From contig NZ_JANSHI010000009.1 in NCBI RefSeq assembly GCF_047461615.1, positions 1 through 64,000 of the forward strand: a stretch of DNA of 64,000 nt, written 5' to 3'. Positions 18,514-27,071 of this stretch are shown one piece after another. Origin of the DNA: Thermostichus sp047461615. Lineage in GTDB: Bacteria; Cyanobacteriota; Cyanobacteriia; Thermostichales; Thermostichaceae. A program made the translations under genes and the position numbers. Every line of letters starts with the position of its first letter. Position 1 is the first letter of the stretch. The notes beneath the pieces are model-generated. The model saw only the letters and a list, made by a program, of their open reading frames with translations. It searched no databases and was not told the DNA's origin.

Positions 18514-19350
18514 ATGCCTCGCTTTGAAAACATCATTGCCGCCATCGACGGCACTGGCCCCACCGAGCAGATGGTGCATACTCTCCTGTCCTTGCCGGCC
18601 TTTGCCCAGTGCCATGTGACGCTGCTGCATGCGGTGCCTTCCCAGACCTCTGCGGAGGAGATGCGAGCGGCCTGGCAAAGGGGGCAGGAGCTATTGGCCC
18701 AGACGCTGCAGACCTTTCCCCCGCGACCTGGGCTGAAGATCAGCACCCAACTGGTGGAAGGGGATCCCAAGGTGGTGGTGCTGCAGGTGGCGGAATCTCT
18801 ACCCAATCCCCTGATTGTCATGGGATCGCGGGGGCGCAACCGCATCATGGCCATTTTGCAGAACTCGGTGAGCCAATACGTGTTCCAGCTTGCCTCCTGC
18901 CCCATGCTGCTGGTCAAAGACGACGCCTACGTCAAATACCCCAGCCACGTCATGGTGGCCCTCAACAACTCCCCCGCCGCCCAGGCCGCCTTTGCCACGG
19001 CCCTGGATCTAGTGGCCGGCATCCCGGGAGCCCAGATTTTCCTAGCCTCTGTGCAACTGGATGCCGATGCCCAAGCGCGGGACGAGGTTCTGGATAAAGC
19101 CATTGCCACTCTCAAAAGCCGCCAAATCAGCCATCGGGTGTTCACGGCGGTCGGGGATCCGGGCACCGAGATTGTCCGATTGGCGGAAGAAAGCAAGGCC
19201 GACCTGCTGGTGATGGGATCCCCAGATCGCCGGCCCAGCATTGCCCGCAGCATACCCGACTTGGATCGGCTCTTGGGACGATCTGTCTCCGACTACGTGC
19301 GGGTGCATATCGGCTGCCCAGTGCTGATGGTGCGCTCTGTCCAAGACTGA
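18514..19350 (+). CDS. Tandem universal stress protein (Usp)
   Basis: 278 residues with two Usp domains. The first (about 1-140) starts RFENIIAAIDGTG and has the nucleotide-loop block VMGSRGRNRIMAIL and VSQYVFQLASCPMLLVKD. The second (about 145-275) has HVMVALNNSP, VMGSPDRRPS and VSDYVRVHIGCPVLMV. ATP-binding Gly residues are clearer in the first repeat. Such proteins act in stress endurance in the cytoplasm, with no fixed enzymatic role. ATG 18514 has AGGAG about ten bases upstream. Its stop lies one base from the stop of the convergent gene at 19352. Two other Usp modules occur in the window (43787-45865 and 56804-57337). Confidence 0.9.
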   Translation: MPRFENIIAAIDGTGPTEQMVHTLLSLPAFAQCHVTLLHAVPSQTSAEEMRAAWQRGQELLAQTLQTFPPRPGLKISTQLVEGDPKVVVLQVAESLPNPLIVMGSRGRNRIMAILQNSVSQYVFQLASCPMLLVKDDAYVKYPSHVMVALNNSPAAQAAFATALDLVAGIPGAQIFLASVQLDADAQARDEVLDKAIATLKSRQISHRVFTAVGDPGTEIVRLAEESKADLLVMGSPDRRPSIARSIPDLDRLLGRSVSDYVRVHIGCPVLMVRSVQD

Positions 19351-19351
19351 C

Positions 19352-20836
19352 CTAGGGCAAGATGGAGCGGTGCTCCGTCACGCGGTCGCTCTGCTGCTGG
19401 CGATCTGGGCTGACGGCCCAAGCCTCGAAGATTAGCTCAGGGACGCCGGGAGGGATGGTCATGCGGGTGAGAGCTTGCCACTGCCCCTGCTCGTTGCGGG
19501 AGAAGTCCAGCAACCAACGAGGGCCATCCACCAAAGAGCGGGTGCGGCCATGCTTGACCCAAAACTTAATCCACAAGGGAGGCTGCTCGCTCGAGCTACT
19601 GACAGAATTGAGCGAGGCCGGCAAACGCAGCACTACGTCAAAATTGTCACCTGCCCGCAGGTGCTCGGGCACCAGCAGTTGGGGTGCTGGGCACACGCCT
19701 GGGGGCAAAGGTAGGGTTTCCGGGTTTTGGTCAGTCACAGCTAAGGGTGGGGTGGGCTGGATCTCGGTTTGGGCTGGCAGGACAGCCTCTTTGCCAGGCG
19801 GCTCAGTTGGAAGAGTCCCCACCCCAGGTTGGGCGTTGGCTTTGGCTGCAGCCTCTGCTGGGGGGGTAGGGGAGGCTGGGAGCTCTTGTGGCGGAAGCGG
19901 GTCGGGAGCTTCTTTTCCCCCAGAGGCGCTGCGCTGCCAGATGCGCAACAACTTCTGCAGGGTGCGCTCGGGGGAGAGCAAGGTTGTGGTCGAGGCAGGG
20001 CTGGCCTCAGGGATGGGTGGCTCTTCTTCCTGGGGCAAAGAGGGTGGCCCTTCCCCCTGGCCGCGGCAGCGAACAGAGAAGGGGACTCTCAGCAGCTCTG
20101 GATGCTGCCAGGAGGAGGGAGCAAGGCACACTTCTCCCTGCAGAGGGCGAGCCCACGGCTGGCTAGGTAGGGTGAGGGGAATGCTAAACACTGCCGTTCG
20201 CGCCTGTCCTGGGAGTTGAATCTGCCGTCGCCCTTGGAAAAGGGGATCCGGGCTCCCCTCCTGCCAAAGCCGTACCTGCAGTTCGCCGCTGCAGCCAATT
20301 CGCCCCGTCAACACCAGTACTTCCTCAGGGGATCCCTCCAGTTCGCTGTGCATGAGGGAAAACAGCTCGGGTGGGGGGGCAGGCTCTTTGGGCTGAGGAG
20401 CGGATTCGGGCTCTGTTGGCTGGGCCACCAAGGCGGCTGCTGGTTCTGACTGAGCCGGGGCAGGCACGACCTGGAAACGCAGACAATTCTTCAGCTCCTT
20501 CTCGCCAAACAGCTCAGCTATCAAGTCGGCATCGCGGCAGTGCAGTTCCCAGGAACCAGGGGCAAGACGAGTGGCCGGCAAGACAATGGCAATCCCCTCC
20601 TCGTTGGTGCGCACCGAACGGGTTTGCAAGAGTTCTCCCTTCGAGGCCTTCGCCTCTGCTGGGGCTTGTTCATCCTCTGCTGCCAAAGGGCGGTGGCGAA
20701 CTTCCACAGTAATGGTGAAGTAGGGCTGGGGACAATGGGCCAGGACGGTGTACGTGTCTTCCTCCAGAATGGCTCCTTCGGCTGGTACTGGCTGCCATTC
20801 TTCTTGTCCGTTGCGCCGTACCCAAAAACTCAGCAT
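19352..20836 (-). CDS. Pro/Glu-rich hypothetical protein of 494 residues
   Basis: Not recognised. The N-terminal domain (about 1-125) and a central domain (about 165-265) look like related beta-rich modules: compare DTYTVLAHCPQPYFTITVEVRHRP and GSWELHCRDADLIAEL with EEVLVLTGRIGCSGELQVRLW. A long Pro/Glu/Ala-rich linker (about 270-385) leads to a C-terminal beta domain (LRAGDNFDVVLRLPASL to MTIPPGVPELIFEAWAVSP). There is no signal peptide or membrane helix, so it is probably cytoplasmic. It begins seven bases after hisS with AGAGGTGA overlapping the hisS stop region, so it is likely translated from the hisS message. An adaptor-like role is conceivable but unsupported. Confidence 0.75.
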   Translation of the reverse strand: MLSFWVRRNGQEEWQPVPAEGAILEEDTYTVLAHCPQPYFTITVEVRHRPLAAEDEQAPAEAKASKGELLQTRSVRTNEEGIAIVLPATRLAPGSWELHCRDADLIAELFGEKELKNCLRFQVVPAPAQSEPAAALVAQPTEPESAPQPKEPAPPPELFSLMHSELEGSPEEVLVLTGRIGCSGELQVRLWQEGSPDPLFQGRRQIQLPGQARTAVFSIPLTLPSQPWARPLQGEVCLAPSSWQHPELLRVPFSVRCRGQGEGPPSLPQEEEPPIPEASPASTTTLLSPERTLQKLLRIWQRSASGGKEAPDPLPPQELPASPTPPAEAAAKANAQPGVGTLPTEPPGKEAVLPAQTEIQPTPPLAVTDQNPETLPLPPGVCPAPQLLVPEHLRAGDNFDVVLRLPASLNSVSSSSEQPPLWIKFWVKHGRTRSLVDGPRWLLDFSRNEQGQWQALTRMTIPPGVPELIFEAWAVSPDRQQQSDRVTEHRSILP

Positions 20837-20843
20837 TCCGCGG

Positions 20844-22103
20844 TCACCTCTGGGAGAGCAAATACTTCACCAGCTCAGCTTGCAGGAGGGTTTGCTGCTG
20901 TCCTGTGGGCAAGTGCTTCAGCTGCACCTCGCCGGCCACCGCTTCCGCATCTCCCAGGACCACAGCCCAAGTGGCGCCGCTGCGGCTAGCCCGCTTGAAC
21001 TGCTTGCTAAAGGGGCTGCCGCTGAGATCCAGCTCGGTGCAAAAACCAGCTTGGCGCAGGGCCTGGGCAACCTGAAGGGATTGGGCCTCTGCCTTGGCTC
21101 CGCGGGAGATCACGTAGACGTCCAGCGGCCTGGCCACCCCCTCTAGCTGCTTCTTTTGCAGCAGCAACACCAGCCGCTCCATGCCGATGGCCCAGCCTAC
21201 GGCCGGGGTCGGCGGTCCGCCCAGCTCTTCCACTAGGCCGTCGTAGCGGCCGCCCCCGCAGACGGTGCTCTGGGATCCCAATTTCGGCGAGACGATCTCG
21301 AAAGCAGTGTGGGTGTAGTAGTCCAAGCCGCGCACCAGGTAGGGATCCAGCTCATAGGGAATGTCTAGGGCTTTGAGATGAGCTTGCACTTGCTCGAAGA
21401 AGGCGCGTGAGTCAGCGCTAAGGTAATCGGGCAGCTTGGGCGCTTTCTCAACAATGGCGCGGGTGTGGGGATCCTTGCTGTCGAGGATGCGCAGGGGGTT
21501 GCGGCCAAGACGCTCCTGGGAGTCCGGATCCAGCTCTTCCTTCAAGGGGGTGAGGTAGTCCACCAGGGCTTGGCGATAGGCCAGCCGGTCCTGCGGATCC
21601 CCAAGGGAGTTGAGCCGCAGAGTGAGATTTTCCGCCCCCACCGCCCGCAGCAGATCCCAGGCCAGAGCGATAACCTCGGCATCGGCGCGGGGATCGCGGC
21701 TGCCCAGGAGCTCCACCCCCAACTGATGGAACTGGCGTTGCCGCCCCGCTTGGGGACGCTCGTAGCGAAACATCGGCCCACAGTACCAGAGGCGCTGCAC
21801 ATCGCCCGCCATCTGCAGCCCGTGTTGGATGTAGGCCCGCACCACACCAGCAGTGTTCTCGGGACGCAAGCTCACCTCCTGCTCACCGCGGGTGCTAAAG
21901 GAGAACATCTCCTTGCCCACCACGTCGGTGGCACTGCCGATGCTGCGAGCAAAAAGCTCCGTCAGCTCCAAAATGGGGGTGCGGATCTCCTGGTAGTTAG
22001 CCCGCCCCAAGATCTCGCGGGCACTGGCCTCCACCTGCTGCCACAGCCTTACCTCCTGAGGCAGGATGTCGCGGGTACCCCGCACCGCGTGGATTTTCCC
22101 CAT
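20844..22103 (-). CDS. hisS: Histidyl-tRNA synthetase
   Basis: Class II synthetase charging tRNA-His. The 419 residues start with AVRGTRDILPQEVRLWQ, followed by motif 1 (YQEIRTPILELTELFARS), motif 2 (FRYERPQAGRQRQFHQLGVE), the histidine-binding block VRGLDYYTHTAFEIVS, and motif 3 (VGWAIGMERLVLLL). The C-terminal anticodon-binding domain starts near DVYVISRG. ATG 22103 is preferred over the upstream start at 22142 because MGKIHAVRG is the family's usual beginning and AGAGGAA lies just upstream. It lies downstream of prmA-rsmE on the same strand. Confidence 0.95.
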   Translation of the reverse strand: MGKIHAVRGTRDILPQEVRLWQQVEASAREILGRANYQEIRTPILELTELFARSIGSATDVVGKEMFSFSTRGEQEVSLRPENTAGVVRAYIQHGLQMAGDVQRLWYCGPMFRYERPQAGRQRQFHQLGVELLGSRDPRADAEVIALAWDLLRAVGAENLTLRLNSLGDPQDRLAYRQALVDYLTPLKEELDPDSQERLGRNPLRILDSKDPHTRAIVEKAPKLPDYLSADSRAFFEQVQAHLKALDIPYELDPYLVRGLDYYTHTAFEIVSPKLGSQSTVCGGGRYDGLVEELGGPPTPAVGWAIGMERLVLLLQKKQLEGVARPLDVYVISRGAKAEAQSLQVAQALRQAGFCTELDLSGSPFSKQFKRASRSGATWAVVLGDAEAVAGEVQLKHLPTGQQQTLLQAELVKYLLSQR

Positions 22104-22200
22104 GTCTGTTCCTCTCACCCAGAGCCCCGCCCTGGGAAGCAAGGGTTCGTGTCAATGCCATAATATCGCCCTGCTGGCGGGGGGCAGAGCTAGCCTCGGC

Positions 22201-22950
22201 TCAAGGGCTCAAGCTAGCGTAGAAAGCGGCAACTTGGCTGGCAGCGGCCACCGCCGCGGTGGTGGATCGCAGGATCGTAGGGCCCAAAGAAACAGGCACT
22301 CCGCCGTGGGCTTCCGCTTGGCGGCGCTCCGTCTCTGTCCAGCCACCTTCTGGGCCAATAGCCAGCGCCACGACGGCACCCCTTAGAGGCGGCAGGACTT
22401 GCAGCAGCGGGGGGGCGTTTTGGCGGGCAACCGCTATGCCCCACCAGTTGGCCTTGAGCTCAGCCAGCCAGCGGCTCCAGGAAGTGGGCGGGTCAATTTG
22501 GGGCCAGTGCAGCCGCTCACACTGTTCTGTTGCCTCCCGCACAATTTTTTGCCAGCGTTCCTGCCGCCCCGATCCCGGCTCCACCACGGTGCGCTCCGTC
22601 AGCAGAGGGGTAATGCGCGCTACCCCCAGCTCGGTAACCTGGCGAAACACCTCGTCAAATCCCGGCCCCTTGACCACTGCTAAGCCCAGATGCAGGTAAA
22701 CGGGCAATTCCCGCGGCGGGGCCTCTACCTCAGCCACAATTTGGCATTTCTGGGGCTGCCAATGGGCCAGCCACAGCTTGCCGGAGCCGTCCAAAACCAA
22801 AAAGGGATCCCCCCCCCGAAGGCGGTGCACCCGCTGCAGGTAGTGCCGCTGCGGGCTGGTTAAATAGATCCCACCGGTGGGATCCCGCTGGGCCGGGTCT
22901 ATAGCTAGGCGGGGCAGGGAACTTAGAGAGCGCGTGCGTTCAGACAGCAC
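22201..22950 (-). CDS. rsmE: 16S rRNA m3U1498 methyltransferase
   Basis: A SPOUT-class methyltransferase for U1498 in 16S rRNA. N-terminal PUA-like segment: SPQRHYLQRVHRLRGGDPFL. The knot domain carries VTELGVARITPLLTERTVV, ATEQCERLHWPQIDPP and the cofactor motif AIGPEGGWTETE, ending with LGPTILRSTTAAVAAASQVAAF. The start is set at a GTG (22950; 22953 is equally possible), which overlaps the end of prmA by 28 bases. The upstream extension lies inside prmA in another frame. The prmA-rsmE pair, with overlapping ends, is a common arrangement of translation-modification genes. Confidence 0.88.
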   Translation of the reverse strand: MLSERTRSLSSLPRLAIDPAQRDPTGGIYLTSPQRHYLQRVHRLRGGDPFLVLDGSGKLWLAHWQPQKCQIVAEVEAPPRELPVYLHLGLAVVKGPGFDEVFRQVTELGVARITPLLTERTVVEPGSGRQERWQKIVREATEQCERLHWPQIDPPTSWSRWLAELKANWWGIAVARQNAPPLLQVLPPLRGAVVALAIGPEGGWTETERRQAEAHGGVPVSLGPTILRSTTAAVAAASQVAAFYASLSP

Positions 22951-23894
22951 CACTCCCCCCGTCGCCAAAGGGCTGCAACCAACCACTCGTTGGCCTCCAA
23001 CATCTCCGTAACCAACCTGGCCTGCTCGAGGAGAATGCCGCTGAGGATAAGCCAGCCCCCTTTCTTCACCACTAGGCCAAACCCCGGGATCATATCCAGG
23101 ATCACGTCGGTCAGAATGTTGCACACCAGTCCATCCACCATCTCCGGAATGCGTTCCAGACTGCCCTGAGCCACCTCGATCCGGTCTGTAAGGCCATTGA
23201 GGTCGCGATTGTGGAGTGCTGCCTGCACCGCCAGCGGGTCAACATCCACAGCATAAACCCGCTTGGCCCCTAAGAGGGCTGCCGCCACCGACAGAATGCC
23301 CGAACCGCAGCCCACATCGGCTACCGTCACCCCCTCTGTACCCGCTCCTAGGCGCATCTCCAGGGCTTCCAGGCAAAGCTGGGTGGTCGGATGGGTGCCT
23401 GTGCCAAAGGCCATGCCCGGATCCAGCCGCAGCAGGAGACGGCCAGGGTGAGGGGGTGGATCCAGCCAGGCTGGACAGATGAGCAGCCTCTCTCCCACTG
23501 GCTCAGGCCGCCAGTGTTGCTTCCAACTGTTGCTCCAATCCTCTGCTTCCATTCGTTCCCAGTGCAGCTTGGGAAGGGGCTGGCCGGCCACGAGGGCATC
23601 TTGCCGCAGGCGCAGCGCCAGAGCCGCCAAGTCCAAAAGAGTGGCGCGGAAGCAGGGCAAATAGGCGTGAATGCTAATTTGGTCTTCGCCATAAGCCTGG
23701 CTGGCCATGCCCTGACAGCCAAAGCTCTCCAGCCGCCAGAAGATCTGGTCTTCCTGCACAGGGGAGGCGAGGATGTGGAGATCCCACCAGGCTCCACCCG
23801 GATCCGGCACCTGGGCAGAGGAACGCGAGGAGGGATCGGCAACAGTCCTGCTCACGGCGGGAGTTCTTGAACGGGAAAACAAAAAGGCTGCCAA
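22923..23894 (-). CDS. prmA: Ribosomal protein L11 methyltransferase
   Basis: SAM-dependent enzyme trimethylating ribosomal protein L11. N-terminal substrate domain: DQIFWRLESFGCQGMASQAYG. Catalytic Rossmann domain: RLDPGMAFGTGTHPTTQLCLEAL, the SAM-binding VADVGCGSGILSVAAALLGA, YAVDVDPLAVQAA, and VCNILTDVILDM. Length of 323 residues is close to usual. No ATG precedes the domain: the frame opens with TTG at 23894, and GTG 23855 is an alternative without a clear ribosome site, so the first 10-20 residues are uncertain. Gene order continues rsmE, hisS. Confidence 0.9.
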   Translation of the reverse strand: MAAFLFSRSRTPAVSRTVADPSSRSSAQVPDPGGAWWDLHILASPVQEDQIFWRLESFGCQGMASQAYGEDQISIHAYLPCFRATLLDLAALALRLRQDALVAGQPLPKLHWERMEAEDWSNSWKQHWRPEPVGERLLICPAWLDPPPHPGRLLLRLDPGMAFGTGTHPTTQLCLEALEMRLGAGTEGVTVADVGCGSGILSVAAALLGAKRVYAVDVDPLAVQAALHNRDLNGLTDRIEVAQGSLERIPEMVDGLVCNILTDVILDMIPGFGLVVKKGGWLILSGILLEQARLVTEMLEANEWLVAALWRRGEWCCLNARAL

Positions 23895-24101
23895 AGGGAT
23901 GCCGTTGGCTTGGCCAAACCAGTTCTTGTTCTAATTTAGGATCACCCGCTGCCCTGCAGCTCCCCCTGCTGGGGGGTTTTTGATGCCCTCCTTGATCCCG
24001 TGAGATAGAGTTTAATTGGACGCGCGCTTTGCCTCCCCTTAAAGCTCCGTGCGGGTGAGTGGAGTCGGGTTGTGCTTTGTCGAGCGGAAGGGGTGAGAGA
24101 G

Positions 24102-24929
24102 ATGGCAGCTGAGCAGTCAGCAGAACAAGACACTCCACCCTCCCTCGAGATGGCTAGGGAAAGTGGGGCTGAGGCTCCCCCTTTGCCCAGGGTCGGCCCT
24201 GCCAAGAACTCGATCCCGCTGACCCGAACCGCTCTGATGCGGCGCTTCAACGAGAGTTTTCCACCTTTTTACAGCCAGTTTGTTAGCAGTGAGATCCAGG
24301 TGCAAAACTTGCGTCTGGCCTATGCCCTTTATCAAACCCGTAGGGCAGTGGTCCAGATGCAGGACGAGCGGGGCAAGACGGTGGTTTGTCTAGCCTATCG
24401 CAACCGGCCTTCTCTGCTCAGCGACCTATTTGGGGTGCTGACGGCCTTCAATCTTTCGCTGCACGGCATCCATCTCTACGGGCAGATCTACTCGCCCCAC
24501 TTGGTATTTATCCGCCTCACGGTCTCCCGTGATGGCCACAGCCTTTCCTCTCAAGCCAAGCTCAACCTAGAGCGAGCCATTCACGAGTGTCTGGCGGGGG
24601 TGTTTCCTGTTCACGAAACCCTGGCGCTGGAGTTCGATCTCAAAGCCAGCCTGAAAGACGTACAGGTTTCTTTTTACTTTGACCCAGTGTTTCACCTGCC
24701 CACGCTGTTGGTGGATGTAGACAACCAACTGGGCGTGTTTTACCGGGTGATGAGGGCCCTGGCGCAGGAGGATTTAACCGTTGTTAACCTCAATTTGATG
24801 TTTCGCCGCAACCGAGCGCGCTTTATTTTCTACTTGCTAGGTCCCGACTCAACTCTAACCATGCCGGAATTCCTGAGGCAAAAATTGGCCCTGAACATCC
24901 AGCAGCGGCTGCAGGGGGATCCCGTCTAG
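24102..24929 (+). CDS. ACT-domain protein (GlnD C-terminal-like)
   Basis: 275 residues. After a flexible acidic leader (1-45) two ACT-like repeats are visible. The first has VVCLAYRNRPSLLSDLFGVL and LSLHGIHLYGQIYSPHLVF; the second LPTLLVDVDNQLGVFYRVMR and LTVVNLNLMFRRNRARF. This paired layout resembles the C-terminal ACT domains of GlnD uridylyltransferase, but no nucleotidyltransferase or HD domain is present. It may be a small-molecule (amino acid) sensor; the ligand is unknown. ATG 24102 follows AAGGGGTGAG. Its stop codon TAG lies within CTAG at 24926-24929, which is also the stop of convergent pcyA. Confidence 0.85.
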   Translation: MAAEQSAEQDTPPSLEMARESGAEAPPLPRVGPAKNSIPLTRTALMRRFNESFPPFYSQFVSSEIQVQNLRLAYALYQTRRAVVQMQDERGKTVVCLAYRNRPSLLSDLFGVLTAFNLSLHGIHLYGQIYSPHLVFIRLTVSRDGHSLSSQAKLNLERAIHECLAGVFPVHETLALEFDLKASLKDVQVSFYFDPVFHLPTLLVDVDNQLGVFYRVMRALAQEDLTVVNLNLMFRRNRARFIFYLLGPDSTLTMPEFLRQKLALNIQQRLQGDPV

Positions 24930-25675
24930 ATCTGCACAGGATTGGGAGGCGAATCGAAAAGGACGGTGCTCAGGTAACGCTCAGCCCAGGCGGCGCCAAA
25001 GGCTTTTTCCAAAACACGGCGGGTGCGGTCGTTCTGCTGTTGTTGGCTGCAGTAGCGCTGCTGCCCTTGGTAGTGGAGCAGGATCTGCTGGGGATCCGTC
25101 TGCGGGGAGATCTGTTGCGCCAGGTGGCAGTGAATCTCCAGGTAACGGCAAGCAAAGTGCAAAAAGCGCTCGGCCTCTGCTGCATCGCTAGGACGTATGA
25201 ATAGGCAGTAGGGGGAAAAAATCGTGCCCCAAGGTGGCAACTGGCGCCGGTGTTGGAAAGGGGCTAAATGAGCTCCTACAGCTTCCAGCTCCCGGATGTA
25301 GGGATCCGGCAAAGTGGGAGTGACCGGTGAGAGATCGACGATGGCGGCGCTCACCTGGCCGCGACCAGCCACAATGTCACAGCCAAACAGGGGCAGCGGG
25401 TACTGCGGCTGTGGAAACATAACACAGTGGAGGATATCCAGGCTTTGGCCAGCCTGGGCCAGCTCCAGGTGCAGCTTGCGGAAGGGCCCCCCCTGGTAGC
25501 AGCGGTTTTCAATCTGCAGTTTCTCGCCCTCTAGGCGGCCCTCCACGTAGCCCAGATCCTCTGGCAGGTCGTAAGGGGCCAGGGCAAAGTGGGATCCCCA
25601 AAGGTCTAAAATCGCCTCCGAGAGGCGCTGGATGAGGGGATGCAGTTGAGCCTGTAACGCAGGAGCTGTGAACAC
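24926..25675 (-). CDS. pcyA: Phycocyanobilin:ferredoxin oxidoreductase
   Basis: Reduces biliverdin IXalpha with four ferredoxin electrons to phycocyanobilin, the chromophore of phycobiliproteins. The protein shows LHLELAQAGQSLDILHCVMFPQ and PLFGCDIV. The spacing places Glu, His and Asp exactly as Glu76, His88 and Asp105 of Synechocystis PcyA. AAIVDLSP and LPPWGTIFSPYCLF are further family blocks. The frame continues upstream to 25747, but that part lies within tRNA-Ser and cannot be the real N-terminus. GTG 25675 gives 249 residues, the usual length, and abuts the tRNA 3' end, leaving no room for a Shine-Dalgarno. Confidence 0.93.
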   Translation of the reverse strand: MFTAPALQAQLHPLIQRLSEAILDLWGSHFALAPYDLPEDLGYVEGRLEGEKLQIENRCYQGGPFRKLHLELAQAGQSLDILHCVMFPQPQYPLPLFGCDIVAGRGQVSAAIVDLSPVTPTLPDPYIRELEAVGAHLAPFQHRRQLPPWGTIFSPYCLFIRPSDAAEAERFLHFACRYLEIHCHLAQQISPQTDPQQILLHYQGQQRYCSQQQQNDRTRRVLEKAFGAAWAERYLSTVLFDSPPNPVQI

Positions 25676-25761
25676 GGAAGGGGTGGGATTCGAACCCACG
25701 GTGACCTTGCGGCCACAACGCTTTTCGAGAGCGCCACAATCAACCACTCTGTCACCCTTCC
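25675..25761 (-). tRNA. tRNA-Ser (anticodon CGA)
   Basis: The minus strand folds as an 87-nt class II tRNA. The acceptor arm is GGAAGGG paired with CCCTTCC and the T arm is GTGGGTTCGAATCCCAC. The anticodon loop CTCGAAA gives anticodon CGA, reading UCG serine codons, and there is a long variable arm. The discriminator base is G as in serine tRNAs, and it coincides with the first base of the proposed pcyA GTG start. CCA is not encoded. Confidence 0.93.
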
Positions 25762-25827
25762 AGTTTGCATAGGGCTTTACTATCTTAGCGGCAAACGGGC
25801 TATCCTGACCGGATCCTCGCCCCCAGA

Positions 25828-26682
25828 ATGCGGAGGATGCGACCCGATGAGATCATAGGAAGTATGGCTGCCCTCTCCATTCACCACTTCCGCCAGGCTA
25901 AGCAGACCGGTCAACCGCTGGTGGCCCTCACAGCTGCCGACTACGTCACAGCCCAGATTTTGGATCAGGCTGGGATTGACCTAATCCTGGTGGGCGATAG
26001 CCTGGCTATGACCAGCCTGGGCCATAGCAGCACCCTGCCCTTGACCCTGGAGCAGATGATCCACCATGCCCAGGCGGTGCGCCGCGGCGTAGAACGGGCC
26101 TTTTTGGTGGCCGACTTGCCTTTCTTGAGCTACCAAGTCTGCAAAGAACAGGCCCTCTTCTCGGCAGGACGGCTGATGAAGGAGGCGGGGGTAAATGGAG
26201 TGAAGCTGGAAGGGGGCTACCCGGCCATGGTTGAGACGGTGGCCTTTCTGGTGCAGCGAGGGATCCCCGTTCTAGGCCACATCGGCCTCACGCCCCAGGC
26301 CAAACACCAGCTGGGGGGCTACCGCCAGCAAGGGAAAACGCCGGAAGAGGCGGAGCGGCTGCGCCAGGAAGCTTTAAACCTAGAGCAAGCCGGGGCTTTT
26401 GCTCTAGTTCTAGAACACATGCCGGCGGACTTAGCTGCCCAAATTACCCAGCAACTCCGGATTCCAACCTTGGGAATTGGGGCTGGCCCAGGCTGTGATG
26501 GCCAGATCCTCGTCACCCATGACCTCCTAGGCCTAAGCGAGCGGATCCCACCTTTCGCTAGGGCCTACGCCAACTTAAGACAGGTAATCCGGGAAGCAGT
26601 GGAAGCTTTTGCTGAGGATGTTCGCCAGAAAGTATTTCCCCCCTCTTATCCCTGTGGCCAGACTGTGTTATCCAACAAATAA
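25828..26682 (+). CDS. panB: 3-methyl-2-oxobutanoate hydroxymethyltransferase
   Basis: First step of pantothenate synthesis: adds hydroxymethyl from 5,10-methylene-THF to alpha-ketoisovalerate, giving ketopantoate. Characteristic blocks are VALTAADYVTAQILDQAGID, LVGDSLAMTSLGHSSTLPLT (metal-site Asp), GVNGVKLEGG, LGHIGLTPQ and IPTLGIGAGPGCDGQILV with the metal-binding DLLGLSERIPPF. At 284 residues it is slightly long; starts at 25837 (MRPDEI) or 25864 (MAALS) are possible. It is divergent from the tRNA-pcyA unit. Confidence 0.93.
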   Translation: MRRMRPDEIIGSMAALSIHHFRQAKQTGQPLVALTAADYVTAQILDQAGIDLILVGDSLAMTSLGHSSTLPLTLEQMIHHAQAVRRGVERAFLVADLPFLSYQVCKEQALFSAGRLMKEAGVNGVKLEGGYPAMVETVAFLVQRGIPVLGHIGLTPQAKHQLGGYRQQGKTPEEAERLRQEALNLEQAGAFALVLEHMPADLAAQITQQLRIPTLGIGAGPGCDGQILVTHDLLGLSERIPPFARAYANLRQVIREAVEAFAEDVRQKVFPPSYPCGQTVLSNK

Positions 26683-26720
26683 GGAAGCAGAGCTAAGCAA
26701 AGACCCCGTAAGGTAACCCT

Positions 26721-26981
26721 GTGATTCCGGCTGGACTGAAACGCTACGCCGTTCGCTACCCTTCTATGCCCCTGATGGTTTATCGGGAGCTAGCTGCCCA
26801 CTTGGCTTGTGTTCCCGGGGTAGAAACACAGCTGGAATGGAAAAAAGATCCCAGCTTTAACTACTCCGCTAGCCAAATTGAGGCGCTGCACATTTACCAA
26901 GGGCCAGAGGCTGATATAGAGCAAATTCAGCGTATCCTTGACCACTATGGGCCATGGCAGTATAGCCCTCTAGAGGGCTAG
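26721..26981 (+). CDS. Small conserved-type hypothetical protein, 86 residues
   Basis: Not recognised as a named family. GTG start at 26721 with AAGGT just upstream. The compact sequence alternates helix-like and strand-like segments (MVYRELAAHLACVPGVETQL, IEALHIYQGPEADIEQIQRIL), without signal or membrane segment, so it is a soluble cytoplasmic alpha/beta protein. It follows panB by 38 bp and is closed by a good terminator at 27000, suggesting a two-gene transcript. A functional link to pantothenate synthesis is only positional. Confidence 0.75.
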   Translation: MIPAGLKRYAVRYPSMPLMVYRELAAHLACVPGVETQLEWKKDPSFNYSASQIEALHIYQGPEADIEQIQRILDHYGPWQYSPLEG

Positions 26982-26999
26982 TTTCCTCTGCTTGCCGAA

Positions 27000-27034
27000 C
27001 AGGGATCCCAGAAAAGGATCCCTGGCCTATTTTT
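27000..27034 (+). terminator. Rho-independent terminator after the panB unit
   Basis: CAGGGATCC and GGATCCCTG form a perfect 9-bp stem around a 6-base loop, followed after a few bases by TATTTTT. The iterated GGATCC palindrome builds both arms. Confidence 0.7.
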
Positions 27035-27071
27035 AGCTGGGAAAGTTCTGGGGCAGGAGTGCCTCGGAGGG

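Noticed and set aside
25676..25747. N-terminal extension of pcyA
   Set aside because: Those codons lie in tRNA-Ser and give residues absent from PcyA.
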